A program made the translations under genes and the position numbers. The notes below the pieces were generated by a model, which was not told the DNA's origin, did no database searches, and saw only the letters and a program-made list of their open reading frames with translations. Shown here one piece after another: positions 48,417 through 56,450 of a DNA stretch of 64,000 nucleotides. Location of the stretch: contig DYSU01000001.1 in NCBI GenBank assembly GCA_020726335.1, forward strand, positions 54,930 to 118,929, read 5' to 3'. Numbering within the stretch: the first letter of the stretch is position 1; each line of letters opens with the position of its first letter. The DNA comes from Thiomargarita sp. (lineage in GTDB: Bacteria; Pseudomonadota; Gammaproteobacteria; Beggiatoales; Beggiatoaceae).

Positions 48417-49076
48417 TCATTGTTTTTGCATTAAATAAGTGATGACTTCGCCTAAATATTTCAATAAATCAGTGGCCATGCCCGAATGATAACGGTTGAT
48501 GTCTCGGCTGGCGATGGCTAAAATACCATACGGCTCAGGCATGCCCAAGGGAATCAACACCGCTGATGCCATTGCTTGTTTGGCAAACAAATAAGCGTTC
48601 TGCTCTGCTGATAAGCGACCACAAATGGGCGTGTTGATGCCCAGCACGCTTTCAAATAACCGAAACACTTGGGCATCGTATTCGCAATATTCTGGCCGAT
48701 TTTTCAACCCTGTAGGCGGTAAAGTGAACAAGCGCAAGCTGATGCCATCGGCATTAAATTCATCAGTCAATTGCTGATACAAGCTGTCAAACAACACATG
48801 ACCTTGTTTGTCCAACAATCGCAATACAATGCGTTGAATACGTTGATTTAATTTTTCGTTATTTTCTGCCAATTTAATCAATGTGTTGAGCTGACGTTGT
48901 AATTGCTGGTTTTCATTGCGCAACACCGCCAGTTGTCGTTCAACCAATGACACCGCTTCACCGCGTTTATGCGGAATGCGCATTTTTTGTAGCAAAGCTT
49001 CGTGAGACAAAAAAAACTCAGGGTGACGTTGCAAATAATTCACCACATTCATTTCAGCGTATTCATCTGTTGGCAT
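48417..49076 (-). CDS. DUF484 family protein
   Basis: 219 residues from ATG 49076, six bases after GGAG. Seen: VVNYLQRHPEFFLSHEALLQKMRIPHK, the family's N-terminal signature, then coiled coil (SLVERQLAVLRNENQQLQRQLN) and a GAF-like domain (about 95-215). The family sits between dapF and xerC in many gammaproteobacteria; both are absent here. Function unknown. Confidence 0.92.
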   Translation of the reverse strand: MPTDEYAEMNVVNYLQRHPEFFLSHEALLQKMRIPHKRGEAVSLVERQLAVLRNENQQLQRQLNTLIKLAENNEKLNQRIQRIVLRLLDKQGHVLFDSLYQQLTDEFNADGISLRLFTLPPTGLKNRPEYCEYDAQVFRLFESVLGINTPICGRLSAEQNAYLFAKQAMASAVLIPLGMPEPYGILAIASRDINRYHSGMATDLLKYLGEVITYLMQKQ

Positions 49077-49222
49077 ACAACACTCCATTAGTCGATGGAA
49101 ATTTGACCATTATAATGCCAAAGTCAAGTCTGTTTTTAGTTAAGTTGATGTCAGTTGAACTTTGGGTAAGTATTTTGCTTGGTATACAGGCTTAATTTTT
49201 ATAAAAATTAAGGATACTACAA

Positions 49223-50047
49223 ATGAAACGATTATCTTGGCTGTGCGGGCTGTTGTTTTTATCGCAAGCGGTCTGTGCCGCAGAACTTGGGCAATATCCG
49301 CCTGTGCCTGTGGTGGGCGGCGTGGCTGTTATTTCATTGGTCCATACAGATGAAAACACCCCTGACATGGTTTATCAAGGCCAGCGGGTGTTGGTGGTTA
49401 AAAAAGGTCATCAATGGTGGGCTGTGGTGGGTATTGCGTTAACTGCCAAAGTGGGGCAACACACCTTGACCGACCGCAAAAACAACCGCCGTTATCATTT
49501 TCAAGTGCAGAATAAGAAATATGCCAGCCAATACATTACGTTAGAGAACAAACGCCAAGTCAATCCCAATAAACAGGATTTAAAACGGATTGCCCAAGAC
49601 ACCCAACAGATTAATCAAGCGTTGACCACCCCTTGGCGCGATGAGCAGAACCCTCTGATATTGCCGTTAAAACAACCTGTGGCGGGGATTATCAGCAGTC
49701 CCTTTGGTTTGAAGCGTTTTTTTAATCAACAGCCACGCAAACCGCATCGCGGGATTGACATCGCCGCTGAACAAGGTCAAGCGATTGTCGCCCCTGCTGA
49801 TGCAACCGTCATCAATGTGGGTGATTATTTTTTCAATGGCAACACCGTGTTTTTAGACCACGGCCAAGGCCTGATTACCCTGTATTGTCATATGGATAAA
49901 ATTGATGTGCAACTGGGACAACAGGTGGCGCAAGGGGAAAAAATTGGCGAAGTCGGCATGACAGGGCGGGTGACAGGACCCCATTTACACTGGGGGGTGC
50001 GGTTGAATCGACAATGGGTTGATCCCACGTTATTGCTTGAAAAATAG
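49223..50047 (+). CDS. exported M23 peptidoglycan endopeptidase
   Basis: 274 residues with a signal peptide (MKRLSWLCGLLFLSQAVCAAE), a beta-rich N-terminal part and a LytM domain (about 150-274). The zinc ligands are in order: HRGIDIAAEQG (HxxxD) and HLHWG at the end, with the intermediate LYCHM. FGLKRFFNQQPRKPHRG is typical of the family found beside xseA in other gammaproteobacteria. Cleaves peptide cross-links in periplasmic peptidoglycan. AAGGA precedes the ATG. Convergent with tsf. Confidence 0.93.
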   Translation: MKRLSWLCGLLFLSQAVCAAELGQYPPVPVVGGVAVISLVHTDENTPDMVYQGQRVLVVKKGHQWWAVVGIALTAKVGQHTLTDRKNNRRYHFQVQNKKYASQYITLENKRQVNPNKQDLKRIAQDTQQINQALTTPWRDEQNPLILPLKQPVAGIISSPFGLKRFFNQQPRKPHRGIDIAAEQGQAIVAPADATVINVGDYFFNGNTVFLDHGQGLITLYCHMDKIDVQLGQQVAQGEKIGEVGMTGRVTGPHLHWGVRLNRQWVDPTLLLEK

Positions 50048-50053
50048 GCCAAG

Positions 50054-50077
50054 CAGGAGCCAGTTTGCTGACTCCTG
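50054..50077. terminator. hairpin between convergent M23 peptidase and tsf genes
   Basis: CAGGAG-C-CAG / CTG-A-CTCCTG forms nine pairs with one mismatch and a four-base loop. There is no T tract on either strand, so a bidirectional pausing or processing hairpin is more likely than a full intrinsic terminator. Confidence 0.35.
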
Positions 50078-50084
50078 TGGGTCA

Positions 50085-50957
50085 TCAGCGGTTAACTTGT
50101 TGCATCACTTCGTCAGCAAAATTCTCATTTTTCTTTTCCAGACCTTCGCCCACTTCAAAACGCACGAAACTCAACACCTTGGCATGGTTTTTCGCCAGCA
50201 ATTTACCCACGAATACATCAGGGTCTTTAACAAAGGCTTGGCCCACTAAAGTGATTTCTGCCAGATATTTATGAATGCGCCCTGTGATCATTTTTTCAAT
50301 GATAGCCTCTGGTTTGCCGCTTTCTTTGGCTTGGGCGATGAAAATGTCTTTTTCTTTTTGCAATAAATCGGCAGGCACCCCTTTTTCATCAATGCAAACA
50401 GGGCGGCTGGCGGCGATGTGCATCGCAATGTCTTTGGCCAAATCGGCATCACCGCCTTGTAAATCAACCAAGACACCAATGCGGATACCGTGTTGATAAA
50501 TGCCAATATAATCACCTTGTTGGCTCATCAACGCCATGCGGCGGACATTCATGTTTTCGCCAATTTTGGCAATCAAATCTTTGCGTTTTTCTTCAACGGT
50601 TTTACCGCCAGAAATCACGGTGTCGTTTAATGTCGCCACGTCTGAAATGCTGTTGGTCAAAGCTCCATCGGCCACTGCTTGGCAAAAATTGATAAAATCA
50701 TTGCCTTTGGAGACGAAATCAGTTTCGCAGTTGATTTCAATCATCGCCACCGCATCATCGCCTGCCGCGATGGCAATCAAGCCTTCAGCCGCAATACGGC
50801 CTGCTTTTTTTGCCGCTTGGGCTTGGCCTGCAATGCGCATTGCTTCAATGGCCGCTTCAATGTTGCCCTTGTGTTCGGTTAAGGCTTTTTTGCATTCCAT
50901 CATGCCTGCGCCAGTACGTTCACGTAATTCTTTGACCAATGCCGCAGTAATATTCAT
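50085..50957 (-). CDS. tsf: elongation factor Ts
   Basis: Nucleotide-exchange factor for EF-Tu, 290 residues. Seen: [26 protein letters not shown] (first signature), [14 protein letters not shown] (second signature), and the two core domains with VLVDLQGG and [16 protein letters not shown], plus a C-terminal module. Transcribed with rpsB, 12 bases downstream of it. Confidence 0.97.
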   Translation of the reverse strand: MNITAALVKELRERTGAGMMECKKALTEHKGNIEAAIEAMRIAGQAQAAKKAGRIAAEGLIAIAAGDDAVAMIEINCETDFVSKGNDFINFCQAVADGALTNSISDVATLNDTVISGGKTVEEKRKDLIAKIGENMNVRRMALMSQQGDYIGIYQHGIRIGVLVDLQGGDADLAKDIAMHIAASRPVCIDEKGVPADLLQKEKDIFIAQAKESGKPEAIIEKMITGRIHKYLAEITLVGQAFVKDPDVFVGKLLAKNHAKVLSFVRFEVGEGLEKKNENFADEVMQQVNR

Positions 50958-50969
50958 ACCCTCAATCCT

Positions 50970-51764
50970 TTAAGCTTGTTCTTGGGAAGTTGCATCCAAT
51001 GTTTCATTTTGGTCTGCTGTTGGTTCAACAACGGTTTCGGTGTCTTCAACAAAATCGTCTTCACTCATGGCACCCAAAGCCGCTTGTTTGCCATCTAAAA
51101 TGGCATCGGCCATGCCTTCGACATACAGTTTAATCGCGCTGATGGCATCGTCATTGCCGGGAATGATGTAATCAACGCCGTTTAATCGGTTGTTGGTATC
51201 GACCACACCAACCACAGGAATGCCCAATTTACTCGCTTCGCTGATGGCGATGTTTTCATAACCGACATCAATCACAAACAAGGCATCGGGCAAACCGTTC
51301 ATGTCTTTAATCCCGCCTAAACTGCGGTCTAATTTTTCCAATTGACGGCTGATGGACAAGGCTTCTTTTTTCGATAACTTAGCCAACGTGCCATCAGTGG
51401 CCATATTTTCTAATTCTTTCATGCGTTTAATAGACGCTTTGACCGTTTTGAAATTGGTCAACATCCCGCCCAACCAACGGCGGTTGACAAACGGCATACC
51501 ACAACGTTGCGCGGCAGCTTTCACGGATTCTTGTGCGGCGCGTTTGGTGCCGACAAATAAAATTTTGCCTTTGTTTGCCGCTAATTTGCCCAAGAAATTG
51601 GCAGAATCATGAAACATCGGCAAGGAATGTTCTAAATTGATGATATGAATTTTATTGCGCGCACCGAAAATATACGGTGCCATTTTGGGATTCCAATAAC
51701 GGCATTGGTGGCCGAAATGTACGCCAGCTTCCAACATTTGGCGCATAGAAACACGATTTGACAT
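50970..51764 (-). CDS. rpsB: 30S ribosomal protein S2
   Basis: 264 residues, slightly longer than E. coli S2 because of an acidic C-terminal tail ([20 protein letters not shown]). Seen: [57 protein letters not shown] and [14 protein letters not shown], standard for the family. The ATG at 51764 follows the 214-base rpsB-map intergenic region, which contains no clear gene and should hold the rpsB leader and a map promoter; a TATAAA-like -10 for rpsB lies near 51.86-51.87 kb on the minus strand. Confidence 0.97.
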   Translation of the reverse strand: MSNRVSMRQMLEAGVHFGHQCRYWNPKMAPYIFGARNKIHIINLEHSLPMFHDSANFLGKLAANKGKILFVGTKRAAQESVKAAAQRCGMPFVNRRWLGGMLTNFKTVKASIKRMKELENMATDGTLAKLSKKEALSISRQLEKLDRSLGGIKDMNGLPDALFVIDVGYENIAISEASKLGIPVVGVVDTNNRLNGVDYIIPGNDDAISAIKLYVEGMADAILDGKQAALGAMSEDDFVEDTETVVEPTADQNETLDATSQEQA

Positions 51765-51978
51765 GCAAAAAACCTATAGAAAGGGTTAATTATTCACCAT
51801 ACACCCCAAATTTGAACTTTATTCAAAGCACCCTCAAATTTAAGCTTTGTGTTGGCAGAGTCATTTTATACAAAACCTGTTTGAAATCGGGTAGCATATC
51901 ACTGATTTCAAAGTAAGCCCTTAAAAATGTTTGCGCTTTATATCACAACGACCGTGAAAAAACAATGAGAGACCTTTA

Positions 51979-52755
51979 ATGACCACAAAGAAAATCATCA
52001 TCAAAACCGCCGCTGAAATTGAAAAAATGCGTATCGCAGGTCGCTTGGCGGCTGAGGTGTTGGACATGATTGCCCCTTATATACAAGCAGGCATCACGGG
52101 TGATGAAATCAATCAAATTTGTCACGATTATATTGTCAACCAGCAACAAGCGATTCCCGCGCCCTTGAATTATCACGGTTTTCCCAAGTCAATTTGTATT
52201 TCCATCAACCACCAAGTTTGTCACGGCATTCCCAGCGCAAAACGGTTAAAAAACGGTGACATTGTCAATGTTGACATCACCGTGATTAAAGAGGGCTATC
52301 ACGGCGACAGCAGTCGCATGTTTTACATTGGTGAACCGAGTATTTTGGCCAAACGTCTGGTGCAAACCAGCTATGAATGTTTGCAAATTGGCATTGAACA
52401 GGTCAGACCCCATGCGACATTGGGCGACATTGGTGCGGCGATTCAACACCATGCAGAGAAAAATCATTTTTCTGTGGTGCGCGAATATTGTGGTCATGGC
52501 ATCGGTCGCCATTTTCATGAAGAACCCCACGTTTTGCATTACGGCAAACCAAACACAGGTGCCACCTTGAAAGCAGGCATGATTTTCACCATTGAGCCGA
52601 TGATCAACGCAGGCAGCCGCCAAATCAAACGTTTGCCCGATAAGTGGACGGTGATCACCCGCGATCGCCAATTGTCCGCCCAATGGGAACACACGGTGTT
52701 GGTCACTGACACGGGCGTGGAAATTCTCACTTTATCACAAAGCAACGATGTTTAA
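51979..52755 (+). CDS. map: methionine aminopeptidase type I
   Basis: Removes initiator methionine. 258 residues. Seen: IKTAAEIEKMRIAGRLAAEVL, the metal ligands in VNVDITVIKEGYHGDSSRMF, GHGIGRHFHEEPHV, IFTIEPM and WEHTVLVT. Ribosome site GAGAG. Divergent from rpsB, the standard gammaproteobacterial arrangement. Overlaps crcB by eight bases, forming a map-crcB-radC operon. Confidence 0.97.
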   Translation: MTTKKIIIKTAAEIEKMRIAGRLAAEVLDMIAPYIQAGITGDEINQICHDYIVNQQQAIPAPLNYHGFPKSICISINHQVCHGIPSAKRLKNGDIVNVDITVIKEGYHGDSSRMFYIGEPSILAKRLVQTSYECLQIGIEQVRPHATLGDIGAAIQHHAEKNHFSVVREYCGHGIGRHFHEEPHVLHYGKPNTGATLKAGMIFTIEPMINAGSRQIKRLPDKWTVITRDRQLSAQWEHTVLVTDTGVEILTLSQSNDV

Positions 52756-53140
52756 TCTCACACAAATTATGGTCATTGCCGCAGGGGGTGCAATCGGTGC
52801 GGTGTTGCGTTTTTGGGTTTCTAATGCGGTTTATCAAATTTTAGGGCGCAATTTTCCCTATGGCACATTGGCAGTTAATGTCATCGGTTCATTTTTGATG
52901 GGTTTTTTGGCGGTGTTGTTGCTGGAACACTTCAATGCGTTGTCGGTGCATTGGCGTGCCGCGTTGCTGATCGGTTTTTTGGGCAGTTTTACCACGTTTT
53001 CCACTTTTTCCTTGGAAACCTTGCATTTATTGCAACAAGGCGAATTTTTAAAAGCCACGGGCAATATTCTATTCAGCGTGTTTATTTGTTTGCTTGCCGT
53101 TTGGCTGGGGGCGGCTTTGGCAAAATGGGGTTATCCTTAA
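52748..53140 (+). CDS. crcB: fluoride channel Fluc/CrcB
   Basis: 130 residues with four membrane segments. Seen: AGGAIGAVLRFWVSNAVY, PYGTLAVNVIGSFLMGF and GFLGSFTTFSTFSLE, which are the family hallmarks (the asparagine of TLAVN and the Na-site TFSTFS). Dimeric fluoride exporter in the inner membrane. Its start is inside the end of map and its stop overlaps the radC start (TAATG). No crcB fluoride riboswitch was seen upstream. Confidence 0.96.
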   Translation: MFNLTQIMVIAAGGAIGAVLRFWVSNAVYQILGRNFPYGTLAVNVIGSFLMGFLAVLLLEHFNALSVHWRAALLIGFLGSFTTFSTFSLETLHLLQQGEFLKATGNILFSVFICLLAVWLGAALAKWGYP

Positions 53141-53817
53141 TGTTACCGATTAACCGATGGCCAACAGATGAACGCCCCAGAGAAAAATTATTGCAACGCG
53201 GGGCGACCGCATTGTCTGATGCAGAATTGTTGTCCATTTTTTTGCGTACAGGGGTTAAAGGCCAAAATGCCTTGGATTTGGCGCGTGATTTATTGGTTGA
53301 ATTCAAAGGCTTAAGTCGTTTGATGACCGCTGAGCAAAGCCAGTTGTGCGCCAAAAAAGGGCTAGGCCCCGCCAAATATGCCCAATTGCAAGCGGTGTTG
53401 GAACTCAGTCGGCGTTATCTGGCTGATTGTCTGGCACGCGGCGAACAATTGAACAGCCCCGATGATTTGCGCCACTACTTGGCCAGCCAGCTTCGAGGCT
53501 ATCGCCATGAAGTGTTTGCGGTTTTATTTTTGGACAATCAAAATCGAATGATTCAATTTGAGCCGTTATTCACTGGCACCATCAACGGTTCAAACGTTCA
53601 TCCCCGCGAAGTGGTCAAGCGCAGTTTATATCACAATGCGGCGGCAGTCATTTTTGCCCACAACCACCCCTCAGGTTTGGCTGAACCCAGCAATGAAGAT
53701 GTTGAAATCACTCATTTTTTACGAAAAGCATTGGCCATGGTGGATGTGACGGTGTTGGATCATTTTATCATCGGCGATGGCCCACCTGTGTCGCTGTTAG
53801 AACGGGGCTTGTTGTGA
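53140..53817 (+). CDS. radC: RadC family JAB/MPN-domain protein
   Basis: 226 residues from ATG 53140, one base overlapping the crcB stop. An in-frame ATG five codons earlier (53125) is a weaker choice. N-terminal helix-hairpin-helix region (DAELLSIFLRTGVKGQNALDLA, LGPAKYAQLQAVLELSRRYL), then the JAB domain with HPREVVKRSLYHNAAAVIFAHNHPSG metal motif and DHFIIGDG. Despite the name, a DNA-repair role is disputed. The typical coaBC/dut neighbours are missing. Its end overlaps the convergent ygfX. Confidence 0.94.
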   Translation: MLPINRWPTDERPREKLLQRGATALSDAELLSIFLRTGVKGQNALDLARDLLVEFKGLSRLMTAEQSQLCAKKGLGPAKYAQLQAVLELSRRYLADCLARGEQLNSPDDLRHYLASQLRGYRHEVFAVLFLDNQNRMIQFEPLFTGTINGSNVHPREVVKRSLYHNAAAVIFAHNHPSGLAEPSNEDVEITHFLRKALAMVDVTVLDHFIIGDGPPVSLLERGLL

Positions 53818-54243
53818 CACAGGATGCAACAGCCGTACGCGCAAACGGCGATAAGCCGCAGGTTCGCTTAAGCTGTCGGCAAACAACAGCATGGGCTGAA
53901 TCTGACCGTATTGGTCGCGTAAATTCAATAAAATAAACCACGGCCAAATGCGACTGCTGGGGTCAATGGTATAACTTTGGTTGTCAGCATCGTTGATGAT
54001 GCCCGTGTTAAATAACACCAAAGATTGCAATGGTTTGCGTTGATAAAACCGTAAATGACGGCGGTATTCCTGCCATAAACTCAAATGCAACACGCCAAAG
54101 ACAAAAATTTTAATCGCCATGGGTAATGTGGCAAAAAACAACAAAGCACTGCAACTGATGGATAAAAAAAGCAGAATGACCGCCAAAACAGGGGAGAAAA
54201 TCAATTGCAAGCGCAAAGGCGCGGTTAATATTTGATATTTCAC
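53797..54243 (-). CDS. YgfX family membrane protein
   Basis: 148 residues with two hydrophobic segments at about 18-55, then a soluble part with WPWFILLNLRDQYGQIQPMLLFADSLSEPAAYRRLRVRLLH, the YgfX signature. YgfX (CptA) normally follows sdhE, which is absent here. In E. coli it interacts with MreB and FtsZ as a proposed toxin; in others its role is unclear. The 3' end overlaps radC by 21 bases. Confidence 0.75.
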   Translation of the reverse strand: MKYQILTAPLRLQLIFSPVLAVILLFLSISCSALLFFATLPMAIKIFVFGVLHLSLWQEYRRHLRFYQRKPLQSLVLFNTGIINDADNQSYTIDPSSRIWPWFILLNLRDQYGQIQPMLLFADSLSEPAAYRRLRVRLLHPVSQQAPF

Positions 54244-54251
54244 GGTTTTTT

Positions 54252-56450
54252 CTAAGGTTTGCGCGCCACAGTGACAATAAAATTCCCATAACCGTCAATC
54301 AGCGAAAACAAGGGAGCCAAATAAGTGAAGCTGATGGATTGCAGTGTCTCATGGCCAATTTTTATTTCTTGGTCATCCAATTTCAATTTGAGGTCGGGCA
54401 TGTCACCCAACACGCTGGTCACGGTTTGTTCAACCAAAGGCGTGGCATATTGTTCAACAATTTCAAACCCTTGTTGAATTAAAAACTGTTTTTGTGTCGG
54501 CTGTTGCCAGCGAATTAAATTTTGGGGCGGCAAATCGCCGTGTTCTAAACCCAAATGTTTGTGCGGGTTGTATATCCCTGCGACAAAAGCCAAACGGTTG
54601 GCATTGGGCGTGGACAAGAACCAATAACCGCCTGATTTCAAATGATTAAAAACCTGCTGTGCCAACTGTTTTGGTTGGGTAATGTGTGCCAGCACATCAA
54701 ACGAACTGATGATTTGATATTGCTTGGGAAACGCTTCAGGCAGTTCTTGCCATCGGTTGGCAACGGCTAACAGGCTGTTTGGAAAGAAGTTTTTACCTGC
54801 ATTGACCAACTCAGCGCGGTTACTCACGCCATAAGATGAAAATCCCAAATTTTGACAAAAAGCGACAAACGCCCCGATATTACAACCGATGTCAAGATGC
54901 GCGCCCTTATTGGGCATAAAACGCATGATGTCGGCTATTTTTTGCATGTGTAGTTGGGCAATTATGCCTTGAATCAATGTGTTAGCCTGTTCTGCTTGGG
55001 CAACTTGGGATAAATCAGGCAGGTGTTTGGGTGTTTCATTAAAAATCAAATCATCCGCTTGTTCATGGGGTTGCGAAAACACCGCATGACAATGATTGCA
55101 TTCAAATAATTGATAATCCAACCAAACATCTTGTTTTTGTGACGGCACTTGGCTGGCACACACAGGACAGGTTTTTAGGGATTTGCTTTGGGTTTTGACT
55201 TCATTCAATGCGTCTAATACAGAATTTAAATCCAGATTTTCCCAGAGCTTAAGCAAGCCTTCGGTTTCCTCAATCGTCAACTGCTCATGTTTGTGCTTAC
55301 TAAACAAGGGGTTATCCCGTGCATCGGGCAATAAAAGGCCACGGGTATGGGGATAATGCGAAACGCGGGTGACAGGGTCAATGGTGGAAAACAAAACCAC
55401 GGTGGGAATATCAAAGCTGTCGGCGATGTGATAGACCACAGTATCGGCGGTGATAATGGCATCCATTGCTTTGATAATACAACATAAATGCTCAAATGAA
55501 GCCGATAACGCCGTCATGTTGATAAAACGCGGATGTTCAAATTCAATTGGTAGCACACAAACCACCGTGTAATCGGTTTGTGCCAAAATAAAATTTAAAA
55601 ATCGCGCCTGCTGGCCATCGGGAATACTGCGGATATGGGTGCTGGTTTTGGGATGAAACAACAGCAAAGGACGGCCTTGGTGTTGGAGAATCGCCAAAAA
55701 TACAGCTGTGTGGCGTTCAATTTTTCGATTACATTTGATTAAGTTGCGCTTGTCTTCTGCTTTGATTTCATTGCCGTCAATGCCCATTTTGTGGAAATAA
55801 AAATCCAACATCGGCATACCTTTGAATTGGTCATAAACGTCGATAAAGCCTGAAAAATCCAAAAACGCATCATAGGCAAAAAAAGTTTCCAAAGTCAGCG
55901 GCATGTTTTTGATTTCATTGACACAATTTTGTTGTTGGTAAATGGCTTGGGTATAATATAAGCGGTCTGCGCGGGTAAAAATGTCAATTTTAACGTCAGA
56001 AAAATGTTGTTTTAAGGTTTTGTGCAACACCCGCAAAGCGGTCAATCCGATAATCGCATCACCCAATCCGCCACCCACGCCGTTCAGCAAGGCAATGTGC
56101 AGAACTTTTTTACCTCTAAATAATTGAATTTGCTCTAATAACGAGACTTTTTGTTGTTTGAATTCTGGTTGGAGATGCAACCTATCAGGTTCATTGATAT
56201 TAGATAAACCCAATTCAACAGGAAAGCGCGCCATTTGCCGAATTTGTGCTTCGTTCAATAAATGGCTGTGGATTTTTTGGGCTAAAAAAGTTTGGTTTAG
56301 GTCTTGGTATTCGCTGAATGTGGTGCAATACACCCGATCAATCGGGGTTTTAACCGCTTTATCGTTAAAATTGGGGCAAGCCAAATAAACTTGTTGCTGT
56401 TTGCCTTCGATGGTGAGGGTAATGTCTTGATCTAAAATAAAAAAAATCAT
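54252..56450 (-). CDS. GT9 glycosyltransferase-methyltransferase fusion
   Basis: 732 residues from ATG 56450, which overlaps the upstream gene's stop by four bases (ATGA). N-terminal 90-410 resembles the heptosyltransferase family GT9 (GGGLGDAIIGLTALRVL near 126-142; LLLFHPKTSTHIRSIPDG; AIITADTVVYHIADSFDIPTVVLFS). A zinc ribbon-like CPVC...CNHC segment follows near 435-470, then a class I SAM methyltransferase (HLDIGCNIGAFVAFCQNLGF near 535, ISSFDVLAHITQPKQLAQQVFNHLKSGG). Zn-ribbon plus methyltransferase is typical of sugar-modifying enzymes. A role in surface glycan synthesis is likely; pairing with an exonuclease-ATPase gene is unexpected. Confidence 0.8.
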   Translation of the reverse strand: MIFFILDQDITLTIEGKQQQVYLACPNFNDKAVKTPIDRVYCTTFSEYQDLNQTFLAQKIHSHLLNEAQIRQMARFPVELGLSNINEPDRLHLQPEFKQQKVSLLEQIQLFRGKKVLHIALLNGVGGGLGDAIIGLTALRVLHKTLKQHFSDVKIDIFTRADRLYYTQAIYQQQNCVNEIKNMPLTLETFFAYDAFLDFSGFIDVYDQFKGMPMLDFYFHKMGIDGNEIKAEDKRNLIKCNRKIERHTAVFLAILQHQGRPLLLFHPKTSTHIRSIPDGQQARFLNFILAQTDYTVVCVLPIEFEHPRFINMTALSASFEHLCCIIKAMDAIITADTVVYHIADSFDIPTVVLFSTIDPVTRVSHYPHTRGLLLPDARDNPLFSKHKHEQLTIEETEGLLKLWENLDLNSVLDALNEVKTQSKSLKTCPVCASQVPSQKQDVWLDYQLFECNHCHAVFSQPHEQADDLIFNETPKHLPDLSQVAQAEQANTLIQGIIAQLHMQKIADIMRFMPNKGAHLDIGCNIGAFVAFCQNLGFSSYGVSNRAELVNAGKNFFPNSLLAVANRWQELPEAFPKQYQIISSFDVLAHITQPKQLAQQVFNHLKSGGYWFLSTPNANRLAFVAGIYNPHKHLGLEHGDLPPQNLIRWQQPTQKQFLIQQGFEIVEQYATPLVEQTVTSVLGDMPDLKLKLDDQEIKIGHETLQSISFTYLAPLFSLIDGYGNFIVTVARKP